A DNA stretch of 64,000 nt, taken from NCBI GenBank assembly GCA_001414485.1, contig LLEY01000140.1:62001-126000 (forward strand), given 5' to 3'. Numbering within the stretch: the stretch's first letter is position 1; each line of letters starts with the position of its first letter. A program made the translations under genes and the position numbers. This DNA is from Calycina herbarum. Taxonomy: Eukaryota; Ascomycota; Leotiomycetes; Helotiales; Pezizellaceae. The notes under the pieces were generated by a model. It ran no database searches. It was not told the origin of the DNA and was given only the letters and a program-made list of their open reading frames with translations. Below, piece by piece: positions 33,882 through 45,169 of the stretch.

Positions 33882-34591
33882 GGAGGATTCTTAAGGTGAT
33901 TTGAAGTGTTGATGTGGGAACTTCGTGACGAGAGTTGTGTCGAAACAAAGGAGCAAAATGTGTGCCCTGAAGGCAGAGAAGGCTTTTACAGAAAGACAAG
34001 AATCAACCCCATAGAAAAAGAATCTTCCACAAAGTTACTAAGGTTTCTTAGTGGGCATTTCAGTGAGGCTGAGACACTTTAAGACCAAATTCCCCAGCTT
34101 GAGCTTACTGGGGGCAGCATAGCCGCGGGGGCTAATTTTAGCTTTGGATTTGTATGTCTAAAATAACAATAGGGATTAAATGCTGAGCGGCTGAGATATA
34201 AACCCAACAAACCGTTTTGGGAACCTCGGTGTGAGATTCCGAAGAGGGGGGGGGCCTAACCGGGAAATCACCACCCAGTACTACACTCACAGTGCAGCGT
34301 AGCAGTCCCACTAATTGAGCATGCATGGTTGATTCTTCTTTCACTCCTTCTCATGAAAAACAGAGCCTCAGGAGTAAGATTCTCTTGCAATCGTTCTCGG
34401 TGAACCTATCTGACCCATTTCTTCAACGTTTGTTTTAAAATTAGATTCTCTATTGACCCTAGTTTACTCGAAAGAATTTCCAGATTATTCCACATTTTTT
34501 GGTATATTTTTAGTTATTTTACTGTCATACATTGTACACTATCAGTGGTTTATCGAGATCGGATTCAACTGGGTAATTTATGCATACACCG
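33882..34591. other. intergenic
   Basis: A gap of 710 bp between two minus-strand genes. It must include the promoter of the NLR and the 3' end of the ankyrin gene. No repeats or other features were seen beyond an 8-base G run at about 34247. Confidence 0.35.
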
Positions 34592-37146
34592 TCATTTGAA
34601 ACCTGCAATGATTCTTTCTTTTGTCGTAAAGGTTTCCAACTGCGCCCGAACCAGCTCTGACCTTCGTTCCCTCAGTCGTTTCATGTGCTCTTCTCTTCTC
34701 GCTGAAGCACTTCCCTGTTGAAGCTGCCAGTTTCTTCGAATATGTCGTTGCACAAGATTTGTATGGTCTTCCTTTTCCATGTCAGATAATAATTGAGAAT
34801 TGTAACTTCTAACCTCGTTCGCGGTTTGTAACAAATCCTGTTGACTAGATTGATGAAAACTGTTTCTTCTCGCGTCTTCAAGTTGGAAAGACTTCTCAAG
34901 ATCCTGTCTTTCTTTTTCGTCCTTGGCCGGGAGTCCAGATATCAGACGAGTGTTTTCTGTCATCATGGCGTTGTTCAGCCGGTTTTGTTGATTTTGCCAT
35001 TGTTCGATGCGGAGTGTTTGGCGTGTGTTTGCAAGTTTCGTCATATAAGCCGTTTGAGCTCCTTGAATTTTCCCAGGCATATTGATACTGTTCTCTGGCT
35101 GCCACATCCATATACATTCTGGCGTATACATTTTGGATCTCCCACATAAAAGTTCCAGGGTTGAAATTTGGTCTGGTTGCGACATATATTCTTGTGCATA
35201 GAAAGAATCCGTGGTTCTCAGTCGCTGCAGGAAATCCAGGATGGAGTCCAGCCGCTCAACCGGGCCGTGACTTAAGCCACTACTGACATAAAGTGTAGGA
35301 GAATAATAATAAATGACTCCATTTCTGGATAGAAACCCCTTCACGAGCTGTCCACTTTGAAACTGTTCCCGCTGAAATAGCCCACAATTTATTAAAGCTT
35401 TGAGGAGCGTGATTGGTTGTGGGTTATTGAGTGCTAGAAATAATTCCTCTCCTCCCATTCGAAAGTTTTTGTGTTGGTATGACTTGGTGGCCAATAGCAT
35501 GATGCAAAAAGAGTATATTATCGTTCGTGCATACAGAGCAAAGTTAGCTGCTCTGTCTACTTAAATAGACCTTAAGCGAGAAGGTCACGTGAAGTGCTAT
35601 TCACTCTGATTATACCGACATTTTGTCATACTGTTTTATGGCCCCAGAAAGAGCACGTAAAGTGTTCTCCACTCTCGGAAGCCCCATTTGATCAGCTTTG
35701 CATTTCAAAAGCATCTCGTTTAATGGAGTCCGATGATCATGTGCTGGACTTGCAAAGAAAGGATCATGTTTGTTTGGGCGCCTTATATCAGTTAGGGCCG
35801 CTACAACATCACTATGAAGCCCGCGAGCTGCTTCGTGTAAACTTCCATCGTTGGGAGGAACTTTTGAGCTCAGAAGTGGAGTTACGGAGTTCAAGTCTCC
35901 ATTGTGGGATGCGTAAAATAGTGCCGAACTTTCATATATATCCTTGGCACTGCCATTGGCCCTTTTGCCGACTAATTTCGAGACGATATCATGTCTTCGA
36001 AATTTTGTGGCTATAATCAAAGGTGTCATGCCCGTTGATGGTGTTTGGAAGTTGACATCACCTAGGAAAATATAAGAACAGGCACGTGTAGACTGTGTGG
36101 ATTTACTTACCGTTCGTAATCAATATGTCAAGAACTTCGTTTGAAACTTGCAACTCGGAACCAAGTACTACTTGAAACAAAGCCCAGAGTAGTACTGTGA
36201 TGCTTTCATCGCCGATCCCATAGATCTCCAAATATGGGTAGTGAAGGTGCGAATCAACAGAGCAGCCTAATTGAATCAGACTTCTCGCTAATCGAGGGGA
36301 ATTTGGATATAATTGAAGAAACTCGAATAAGTGGAGTGATTCTACATCCACTATCTCTCTGGTAGTGGTTGAGCGGTATTGTTTGGCAAAGAACTCAATC
36401 ATTGTTTGTAGCAAATTCTCCTCGTGTCCGGCTAGAACCGTGGTAGTTAACATAACCGATAGTGCCAAAGTGTTGGTCCTAATATAGGGTGAAGCTAAGA
36501 TTTGTTCGAGAATTTCGTAGTTTCCACAGTCGGAGACTGTGCGAAGGCATTCGAAATCTTCGGAAATCATATCCAATCCAGATGCGATGAGCTCTCGAAG
36601 AAAATCCTGCGTTGTGAGATTATAGTTGTTTCGATTTTGATACAAGGAAAGACAAAATGCCAGCCGAATCGGCTCCGAATCAGCGCCCCACTCGATCAAG
36701 GCTTGGGCTTCCCATAGTTCATAGTGAGTTACTGGTTGGAGTGATAAAGAGTTGAGCGATAGATTGACTGCAGCCTTGTTTGTCGAATTCGCAAGTAATT
36801 CACAGGCTTCCGGGGCATCAGTGTGGTGCGAGGCTATCGTACGGTAAAACGCCGCGTCAGTCCCTAAGTTTGGCGAGGCATATGAAAGAAGATAGCTAAT
36901 AACTTCCAGTGTCGATGGTGCTAACCAAAATTCATCGCGTGGGATCCGGGTTGAATTTTCGGAGCAAAACTGAAGCAGGGAGCTCAAAACAACGCAGTTC
37001 GTCGTTTTTGAAGATCGTGGTTGCATGTCTCTTAGAACACACAAAAGCTTGTTGCATTCCAGTTTGTTTCCTTCTGCGGCCATCCTTAGCAACATCATAT
37101 CTCTGAGCTCTGGTGGCATTCTGTTGAACTGGTTCTGGGACGCCAT
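34592..37146 (-). CDS. ankyrin-repeat protein with C-terminal charged helix (790 aa)
   Basis: Three exons: 36111-37146, 35616-36061 and 34592-35482. Intron 1 is 49 nt (GTAAGT...CCTAG). Intron 2 is 133 nt (GTATAA...CCAAG) and less certain, but it is the only phase-compatible join I found. Residues 1-500 carry degenerate ankyrin-like units (MTPLIIATKFRRHDIVSKLV, SALFYASHNGDLNSVTPLL, GSLHEAARGLHSDVVAAL). After the join comes GGEELFLALNNPQPITLLKA and then YYYSPTLYVSSGL, a pair of motifs I associate with the C-terminal part of fungal ankyrin proteins. The last 150 residues are a Gln/Arg/Glu-rich helix. It lies in tandem behind the NLR in the same orientation. Confidence 0.7.
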
Positions 37147-37711
37147 TTCCGCTGAAGTTGCGAAGGAGGAGTCTTTCGTCTAGTAGAAACAGTGAACGAA
37201 TATAAAGCGTAAATTGATTATTGATTAACCAAGACCACCTTGAGTCTCGAGGCACATCTATCCTACATAACAACTATGTGTAACCGCCTCAGATTCTCCT
37301 CTGCAGCACTGAGAAACCTGACATAAGATACTCCTTTCCGCGAAGGATTTTTGTGGGAGTGATTTGTGCATGCATGCGTTTCTTGGCCGATGACTGCATA
37401 AAACAGCGGCTGAATGGCCCCCGTTTTCACGAGCCAGTCAATCTGACCCTCACCACACCACTGCAGAGAATTTCGCCCGACTACTATTGAAAGTATGTTT
37501 CTTCTAGCGCCAATAATTTTTGGTTTTTAATATTCTTCCTCACTAGCTACTTTGAGTAATAAAGGATTTTTATTATTAGGTTCTAGGAAATTACGTGAAT
37601 TTCCGGACTGCCGTATAGTATGGAACAACTCGATGAGACATTCTGAAGTTCTGAAAATATTCAAAGAGGAAAACGCTACTATTCTGAGACGAGCCCCACG
37701 ACAACTTCACA
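37147..37711. promoter_or_regulatory. divergent promoter region
   Basis: 565 bp between the ankyrin gene (minus) and the large acidic gene (plus). It contains GTGCATGCATGCG at about 37365. No other feature was seen. Confidence 0.35.
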
Positions 37712-40700
37712 ATGCCCACACAATTTCAGCAAAACCAGATTCAAAGTAAGTCATATCTTGAGTTTTGTGATATTTCAGTGGATCTGTAATTCAGTAGATG
37801 TAATTTTATTTGATTACTTCGCTGAAAATTTCAAAGAGTATCAACTAACAGGTCTCTGAGCCATAGGTCTATCAGTCCAGGACCTCAATCAATATCAGGT
37901 CCAAGGAGCAGCCTCTTTTGTTGAACATGGAGGGCAGAAAACACCCCCGGTTCCGGATATTCTGCAGATAAAACGAGTCTCAAGAAAGCCGGTTCCATCA
38001 AGCCTCCATACGGCCTCGTTTTCCCAAGTCTCTCCAAACGCCCAGTCACTCGCACAGCAGGAGGCGCCGAGTTCAAAAGAATGTGGACGCATTTTGCCCC
38101 AGAGTTCTTTGAGGTCGGAGACTGCTCCGGTCAACGAGAATTTTCCCGGAAAAGCGGAGTTCTTGGCTTCAAAATTGACAGGTCATGGCTATGCTTGCCC
38201 ACATTATCCTAAATTCAAGAATGAGCTTCGGAATTTCCCCGGTCGTCTTGGATTATTCCATCAAAACAAAGAAGCAGTTTGTTTTCTCGACGTTCACAAA
38301 CTATGCACCACCTGTTTGCAAGAAGTTGTCCCTGGATATCCGGATCCGAAATCATATAATGTTTGGCTTAGCGGGAGATTGGTTGATATATGGCACGATC
38401 ATGATCACAGAGCAACATCAAGCACCCACAAGAAGGAGCCAAAACCGGCGTGGAAGAGAATAACTTTATACCAAGCAGGGAATTTTGACTCGCATTCAAT
38501 ACTATCCACGAATCATAACCCCTGGAAGCTGCAAGGAAGCAAAGGCTTCTTCGCACCAACAATCATGTTTGAACTTGCAGACGAGCCGGAAATAACAACA
38601 GCTTGGAAATGGTTGCAGGAAAGTGGGAAGCCTTTCTATGTGGAAGAGTTGAATATTTCCAAGAGAAAGACCCCATGGTTAGAGAAACTTGCTGCAGAAG
38701 ATTGCAGCGTTACAAAGGTTCATGGCTATAGTTACGACACAGTTACGAGGGCCGAGAACAGCGCAAATCTGAACGGGATACCACAGAAACATAAGAGAGG
38801 TGGCGCAGATTCGAAGTCGGTCGATTATTCCAAACTACCCCCAGGTCAGAGAGCGGAAACCAGCGACGAAAAGGTTACAATGCACTGCCAACAGCAACGA
38901 GCAACATCAGATTATATCAAATACAACATAGAAAGAAGATCCGATAAGTCAGGCCAAGCTGTGCGCAAGTCCATTCCTAGTACAGATTCGACAAATAGGA
39001 CGGTAACATCGCGCACTTCAGAACAACCTCATTTAAAACCAGCAGTTGTGGCGGAGAGCGAAAGACACAATTCAATGGAAATAACTTTTGGTGGCTGTGT
39101 ACCTGAAGTTACAAAACCTTCTGCACCTTTTGTTCCGGATTTCGGGGAGAGAAAATTAGCGAACAAAAACAAATCAGGGCTCGTAGCACTCGGTTCATCC
39201 ACCAAAGCTCCCAGAACTGCTAGTTTGCCAACAGATCGAAGAGACGAACTAAGCAAAATTGCAGAAATGCCTGGAAACTACGGACGTAACCCCTCAATTC
39301 CATTGGGTGCTTTATATGAAAAGATGCGGTTCACACCGGCACCCCCAAAAAGACTGTCTGCCGCAACTCAGACCGTATCCTCTTTCCAAACCTTCTTTCA
39401 AAACTTGAATCAGACTGTTGACGTTCTTGGCGCACTGGGTATTGCTCAACTTGGCGTTGCTCAACCATCGGGGCCGGAGCCAGCGAAAGAATCATCGGAA
39501 CCCGCACGAATTCCCAGGCACAAGAATGGAGTAGTTTCATCAATCAGTGCAAGTAAAACAAGAAGAATTGATCCCAGTGCCAATGGAATTGGAATCGAGT
39601 CCCAAAAAGGGAGCAATTTCTTGCTTGAAAACGACAGACCGAAATTCCAAAAATATCAATCGAGTACAAAGAAGACTGAGGATTCTGTTAAGAACACACA
39701 AGCTTCTCCGCCCACTAAAAATGCTCCGAGGTCAACGAAAACAAGACAGCTACCCCAGATACTACAGCCGAAGACACCAGCCAAGTTACAACAAGCGAAG
39801 TCCGTCTCCACAACTGCAAAGCCGTCTATGCCACCTTCCAAAGGGGGGCTTCAGCATGATGAGAATTCATCAAGAGAAGAGAGAGGGACTAAAGATATGG
39901 GAAACAAAATACTGAAAAGGATCACCAAAATTAAATCAAGTCCGCAGCTACCTAAAGAGAAAAGACGTTCTGAGAAGAAAGGTTCACATGGGGCGGGGTC
40001 GCAAAAACACTACGGGAACCACCAAAGCACAAAGGGCGAAAAGCCTACGTCTTCAAAAGCAAATGAGAAAAAGAATAACGGAAATGAGCATGACAAACCA
40101 CAAAAGAAAGATGGGAAAATGGGGAAGGAGGAAGGCAGGACTGAATCCCATGAGCCGACAACATCGACCAACTCTTCGATCCACAATTCTATTTCCACTA
40201 CCAACGTACACGAAACTTACAACCATGATTCAGAGCAAGGAAGTTCGCCGTCAATTTACAGTCCTCAATTGAGCCGTGCCAGTTCCAGCTCGAGTTCGAG
40301 TTCGAATTCTAGCTCTGGTTCCAGTGAGTCAAATGGTGCACTTAATTTCGATCTGGATGATTACCCACCAACCGATTCAGAAGACAACTTCAGACCAGTT
40401 CCACAAGACGAACCCGATAGTCCTGACTCACCTCACTCCGTGTCATCAGACCAGGGAAATTTCAACAAATCTTTTGAAGACGATGACTGGCAACCATACA
40501 ATTCAAATGATTATGGGAACGGAATGGGTTCTGATCCTTGGAACTTCGATGGCAATGATGAAGAGCAGGAAAATCAGGATGAAAATGCCGAGTCATTTTC
40601 TGATGACGGAAATTATGACAATCGATATTCGCAGCAGGATTCGCATGAATCTTCTAGCCAAAACAGCGAACAACCAGAAAGCGAGGCAGGCGATGATACA

Positions 40701-41090
40701 CAAATGGAATCGGTTGAAGGTCAGAATGATGATGAAATCCCGGATTTTGGAAACGACGATTATGACGACAGTGAAGAGCAGCCACCTGAAGACGGAGAAA
40801 TTTTTGATGCAAGGGGAGAGAGTGGAAACTCAGTTTATGGAGGGGATGATATGTGTGAGGAAAGTGAAGATCCAGTTGAACATTTCAGCGAGGAAGATGG
40901 CGAAATTGGCATTGAATCTTCTGTTGGAGACGATTATACAGAGAATAACCAGGAAAATGATGGGTACGTTGTCTCGTCCAATGAAGATGATGAAGATGAT
41001 GACGAAGAAAATGATGAAGAAGATGAGGAGGATAATGATGAGTTCGAAGAAGGGAGTGACGATGAGGCACCTGATGACAGTGATTACTAA
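37712..41090 (+). CDS. large disordered acidic protein, unknown function (1085 aa)
   Basis: Exon 1 is 37712-37745 (MPTQFQQNQIQ) and exon 2 is 37867-41090; the 121-nt intron (GTAAGT...CCATAG) joins them in frame. Only residues about 90-270 look folded: ACPHYPKFKNELRNFPGRLG, CFLDVHKLCTTCLQEVVPGY, IWHDHDHR and TAWKWLQESGKPFYVEEL. The cysteines and histidines (CPH, H..C..C) could bind zinc. The rest is disordered: a Lys/Pro/Gln/Ser-rich middle, a poly-Ser run encoded near 40280-40330, then about 250 residues with more than a third Asp/Glu, ending in long Asp/Glu tracts. A histone-binding or nuclear role is only a guess from composition. Confidence 0.75.
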
Positions 41091-41747
41091 TGTACAAATT
41101 GACTGCTAAACTATCCATCATGGTGCACTACAAATTGAAAAATTGTGTCTGCAAAACTCGATCTAATGTTCTACATATGACTCGACACTTCGCAGTAGAA
41201 CGCGACATGTAGGCATTGATCTAAGGGATTTTAGAGAACGAAGGGTAAGGATGGTCGATTTTCCCATGCACATTGCGGTTTATTACAATATTAGTACAAT
41301 ATGGTTCTGCTTAGTTTTAAGCATGTGGAAGAATGAATCTCTATCCCATTTCCAGTTCCAGAATCTCATTTCCATAAAATAGTGCAATTTCAATTAAATG
41401 ACTTTAATTTCCGAAGCCATGCACTTGTCTACCCAAATCAAAGACCTCCAGCCTTATGCAGTATTTGTTTCATGTATAACATGTCGACTCCTCTTAGGCA
41501 ATATGTGGTATATAGACGAATATGACCTAAGCTTACGAACGTATAAATACCATTGAATACTCCCGATATATGAGGCAAGCAGTATTTATATTGCGACCCA
41601 GTTGTTGGCCAAAATTCCAACACGGCTACGGCTATCACACCCTTTTCTTGAATTGGAAGAGGCTGCAGCACTACACTGCTAATTGTAAGCTGATCAATGA
41701 GGCTCCTTCAGGAAGCGCCTTGCTTCCACTCAAAAAGAAGTTAGATC
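41091..41747. other. intergenic plus left flank of transposon
   Basis: The 3' region of the acidic-protein gene. From 41570 it includes the left part of an open frame interrupted by the transposon at 41748 (listed separately). Confidence 0.4.
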
Positions 41748-44470
41748 TGTTCTATGGTGTTCCGCTATGCGAGAAATTGCGCAAATAGACGTCTATTTAC
41801 GCAATTTCCATCTATTTAGATAATAGACTAAGTAATTCCGCAATTATTTTTACTAGTCCATTTAGTAAATTAGACTAAGAAAAATATAGTAAATTTAAAC
41901 TCCTAAATACAAAAATAAAGCTATTCCCAGTTTACTTTTTCGGCTTACAACCAGCCCCTGGTCTTGCCCCACCTCTACCCCCCTTTTTACCCCCCTTTTA
42001 AGCTAGCTTCTTTTGAGGAGGTGCACGTGCTGTCTTCTTTACTCTCTTCACTCTAGCTACTTCTTCCGCCTCTTCAGCCTCTCTATCACTTATAATCACT
42101 TCAATAGGCTCATCATCACTTATTCTCGCCCCCTTTCGCTTACGCCCTGCTCTTTGCATCCTAGAGAGTGCTCCACGCCCATTGGTCAGTTGCCACGCTA
42201 CGCCTAGCTTAACCTTAGGCTGCTTTTATACATTAGATCTTATAAAGAGGGGTATATGCTAGGGGGGTTCGAGATTTTCCCTATTAAGCTCGTAGTACTA
42301 ATATCTCCCACTTAAAAGTCTATGCTCGCACATTAATTAGTAGCTGCTAGGATAATGATCGTTAACTTAGCAGAATATACGAGTCGGTTCAGTCTTTAGC
42401 CGAAGTTATAAGGGGACAAGAAGTATAACTATAGCTCCTTTTATAAAAACTTCAGCTGCTTCAAGAGTGTTTTTTGCTAGCATTCTCTCTCTTACTTACT
42501 TATTCTTTATATAAACTCGTTTCTCTATCTCAGAAAGTATTAGAGCTTCAGTCTCTAGAGCTACATCAGCATCTAATACTTCTTCTTCTTCAGGCCTACT
42601 AAGAAGTTAGTAAAAGAGGGGTAAAAGAGGGGTAATATATACGTACATAGGCTAAGCACCAGAAAGCTAGTAAGGCTTTCTACTAAACCAGGCTTCAAAG
42701 GGAGTAACGTAAGCTAGGAGTACAGCAGTAGGTATAAGGTTAATAACTTCTTGAAGTTCTAGAAGTAGTGAAACCCACTCCTAGAGGCTGCCGGCTCGGT
42801 CTAGACAGAACGTAGAGAGACGAGCTTTAAATATGCCATTTGCCTTCTCTATACTCCCCTAGGTTTGAGGGTAATAGGCACAACCGCGAATCTACGTAAT
42901 AGGTGGATTTCGTAACTCGTATAGTACTATAAGCTCTCTCTTAAACTTAGTACCGTTGTCGTAATAGAATTTATAAGAGGAACCGTTGTTCAAGATCTAG
43001 TAAGCTATAAAATGATTAGTTTTTATTAAGTTAAAGTAAGGTAAGAACATACTAATAGCCTCAGCAATAGTCTCACTCTCCTTATTCTTTAGAGTATATA
43101 GCCACACATACCTTAAGAAGTGATCATTAATCTAGAAGATCCACTTAAAGCTCTATAATTCGTTATATCTAGGGAAGAAGGGTAGATCAGGTTAAGAAGT
43201 AAAGTCCATAAGATCTATATAGACTCTATCAAGGCAACAGCGTAAGGTAATTAGCTAGATAATAGTCAGTTCATAAAAAGCCCTCGTAAGAGTGTAGCAT
43301 ATACATCTCTTAAGAATAAACTCTACGTCTTTCTATAAGATCCCGTAATATAACTCAGTACAGCGTATATAAGTCTTATTTACACCTAAGTTTATTAGTT
43401 AATTAAATAAGAACAAGTAGAGTTAGGCACTTACTAGCATACTTCAGTCTACGATGTACTCTAGTAATAAGATTAAAGGCGTTATAGGTATAAACTGCGT
43501 ATCTCTTTAGATAATCCGTTCCACAAACCGATTCAGGTTAACGATATACTTAGTTATCATTAAGCATATACTCTTTAAGAGCTTTATACTTCACTGTAGA
43601 TTACCTTACTCTTTCCGCCATTAGGAGACCTTAAGAGACTACTTACTTTAGGTTTTATAGCCAATCACAGTACTCAAATCGCTTACAAGAAGTAAGATAT
43701 CTCTTATTAGGAGAGGCTTTAAGGTAGTCGTTGAATTCCTACTCAGCTAAAGTACTAAAAGGGGTGATATTTGGCGGTTCAGAGCCCTTAGGGGGGAATA
43801 GAGGGGTGAACCAGACCCCTTAAGGTAAAGAGTAAGGGTCGTTAACGTCTATAATAGTAGGGTAAAAGAGGGGTAAAGATAGGATAAAAATACAAGGTTA
43901 TACTTTAGTTCTTTAAGAAAAAGAAAGAGGTATCTAGTTAACTATATAGAACAACTCCTAGTAGTAAGATAAGAGAGAAAGAGAAGTGCCGTTCTCCTAG
44001 CCTCCCCAACCTCCCCCTTTTTAACCGACCCACCTTGTTTTACCCACTTTTCACCTACCGACATACTTCTAAAACCTTAGCAAACATAAAGAAAGTTAAA
44101 TATCACTGCCAGGTATCTATTCTCTATACTAATCTTATATCTAAGTTTTGAAAAAGTTTCAACTATTCTTTATTAGGCAGCTTTAAAAGGGGGGTTAGGA
44201 GCGATAAGGACGAGTTTAAAAGAAGTGGATTTGATTAAAATCGCAGTATTAGACACCCGATTTGGCCTATCTATTGGTTTGCGCAATCCGGAATTTATTA
44301 CCCAAATAGATTAGTCTATTTGCGCAATACCTCGCATAGCGGAACACCATAGAACAGATCGAATGGATAAGAAGCTTTCCCCCAAAAGTCAGCCGCCAAG
44401 ACATTTTAACAAAAATCCTCATGGCCGGTTGGAGGCCGCAGCCCGTGGTGCTCATTCCAGAGGATTCATA
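41570..44470 (+). pseudogene. ORF interrupted by the transposon insertion
   Basis: From ATG 41570 a frame runs into the insertion site with NWKRLQHYTANCKLINEAP and LLPLKKKLD. If the element and one GATC copy (41748-44360) are removed, the same frame continues without a stop through RMDKKLSPKSQPPRHF and LEAAARGAHSRGF to a stop near 44485. An uninterrupted join of this length with basic, helical composition suggests the element landed in a gene or an old coding remnant. I cannot identify the protein, and chance remains possible. Confidence 0.35.
41748..44356 (-). mobile_element. Ginger-type DNA transposon with integrase-like transposase, RIP-degraded (2,609 bp)
   Basis: The ends are inverted copies of TGTTCTATGGTGTTCCGCTA..., agreeing over about 43 bp with two differences, and are flanked by a GATC target duplication (41744-41747 and 44357-44360). 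On the minus strand, between about 43300 and 42650, a broken frame spells a retroviral-type integrase core: VYIDLMDFTS (first Asp), INDHFLRYVWLYTLKNKESE, YYDNGTKFK (second Asp) and YYPQT-stop-GSIEKANGIFKARL (Glu). The stop after YYPQT sits where Gln is conserved, so CAG became TAG. A basic tail (RKRKGARISDDE...KKGGRGGARPGAG), also with a Gln-to-TAA change, ends near 41945. No LTRs, reverse transcriptase or primer-binding site are seen. Confidence 0.75.
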
Positions 44471-45169
44471 TGCTTGTTATCAAGAGTTTAGTTGGGTTGT
44501 AATGTTCGTTGACAAGTGAGATTCCAATGAGGGGTAAGTCAGAGTAGGCACCCACTTTAACCGCAAGAAGCTGATTCGAATCTTGGCGAAAAAGAATCAC
44601 AGCCTCATCGCCACTTATCTCTTCTCTGGTTTGTATTGGTTGGCCATAAGGTTCTTTCACATAAATTGGTGTTACAATGTTGTCCTATTTCGGTCACCGA
44701 CTGAAAAAATGCCATGTAAGCTCTTACACTCCTACTATGCAGCTACCAATGTCAATAATGTGCGTGCCTCCATCGTACAACACAATATGATCCTTCTGTA
44801 GAGTTAATCATGCACGATTAAAATGTGACCGAGAAGATTCCGAATAGTCTCGGGGATTGTTGGGTAACTTCGTTTGGCGGGTTGCCTTTAATAGTAGTGC
44901 GAGCGAATATTCGCTTATTCTTTAAGGGGCCGCTTGAAAGTGGAAATTATGCCTTTGTTACTCCGCCCACCGCGAACGGCTTACTCCGATAATTGGAGAT
45001 AAGATCTATTATTACGTTATCTAGAGCCTCATTCCGATAATAGACTATGAGTGTAAATAAATAAGTTAACTATCTTCGGCCTTGAAATTCAAACCCCACA
45101 CTCACTTCTTCAGCACATCCGTTTCGAAACACAAATCCAAAGCTTTCTCAAAGTTGGAGCTTTTTCAAG
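44357..45169. other. intergenic, possible gene remnant
   Basis: This contains the minus-strand frame 44466-44678 (separate entry) and the promoter of the gene at 45170. An inverted GCGAATATTCGC palindrome is at 44902-44913. Confidence 0.35.
44466..44678 (-). pseudogene. possible C-terminal gene fragment
   Basis: An open minus-strand frame ending at 44466 reads VTPIYVKEPYGQPIQTREEI, GDEAVILFRQDSNQLLAVKV and LIGISLVNEHYN. The composition is protein-like and beta-rich, but upstream it hits a stop and no phase-compatible exon is evident. It may be the tail of a gene whose 5' part has decayed next to the transposon. I do not recognise it. Confidence 0.3.

Noticed and set aside
40276..41109. Alternative plus-strand frame of 277 codons inside the acidic-protein gene
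   Set aside because: Met/Ile-rich composition is the +1 shadow of Asp/Glu codon runs; the acidic frame is longer and spliced to a clean ATG exon.
41748..44356. LTR retrotransposon interpretation
   Set aside because: The ends are inverted, not direct, repeats with a 4-bp duplication, and only integrase-like, not reverse-transcriptase, sequence was found.
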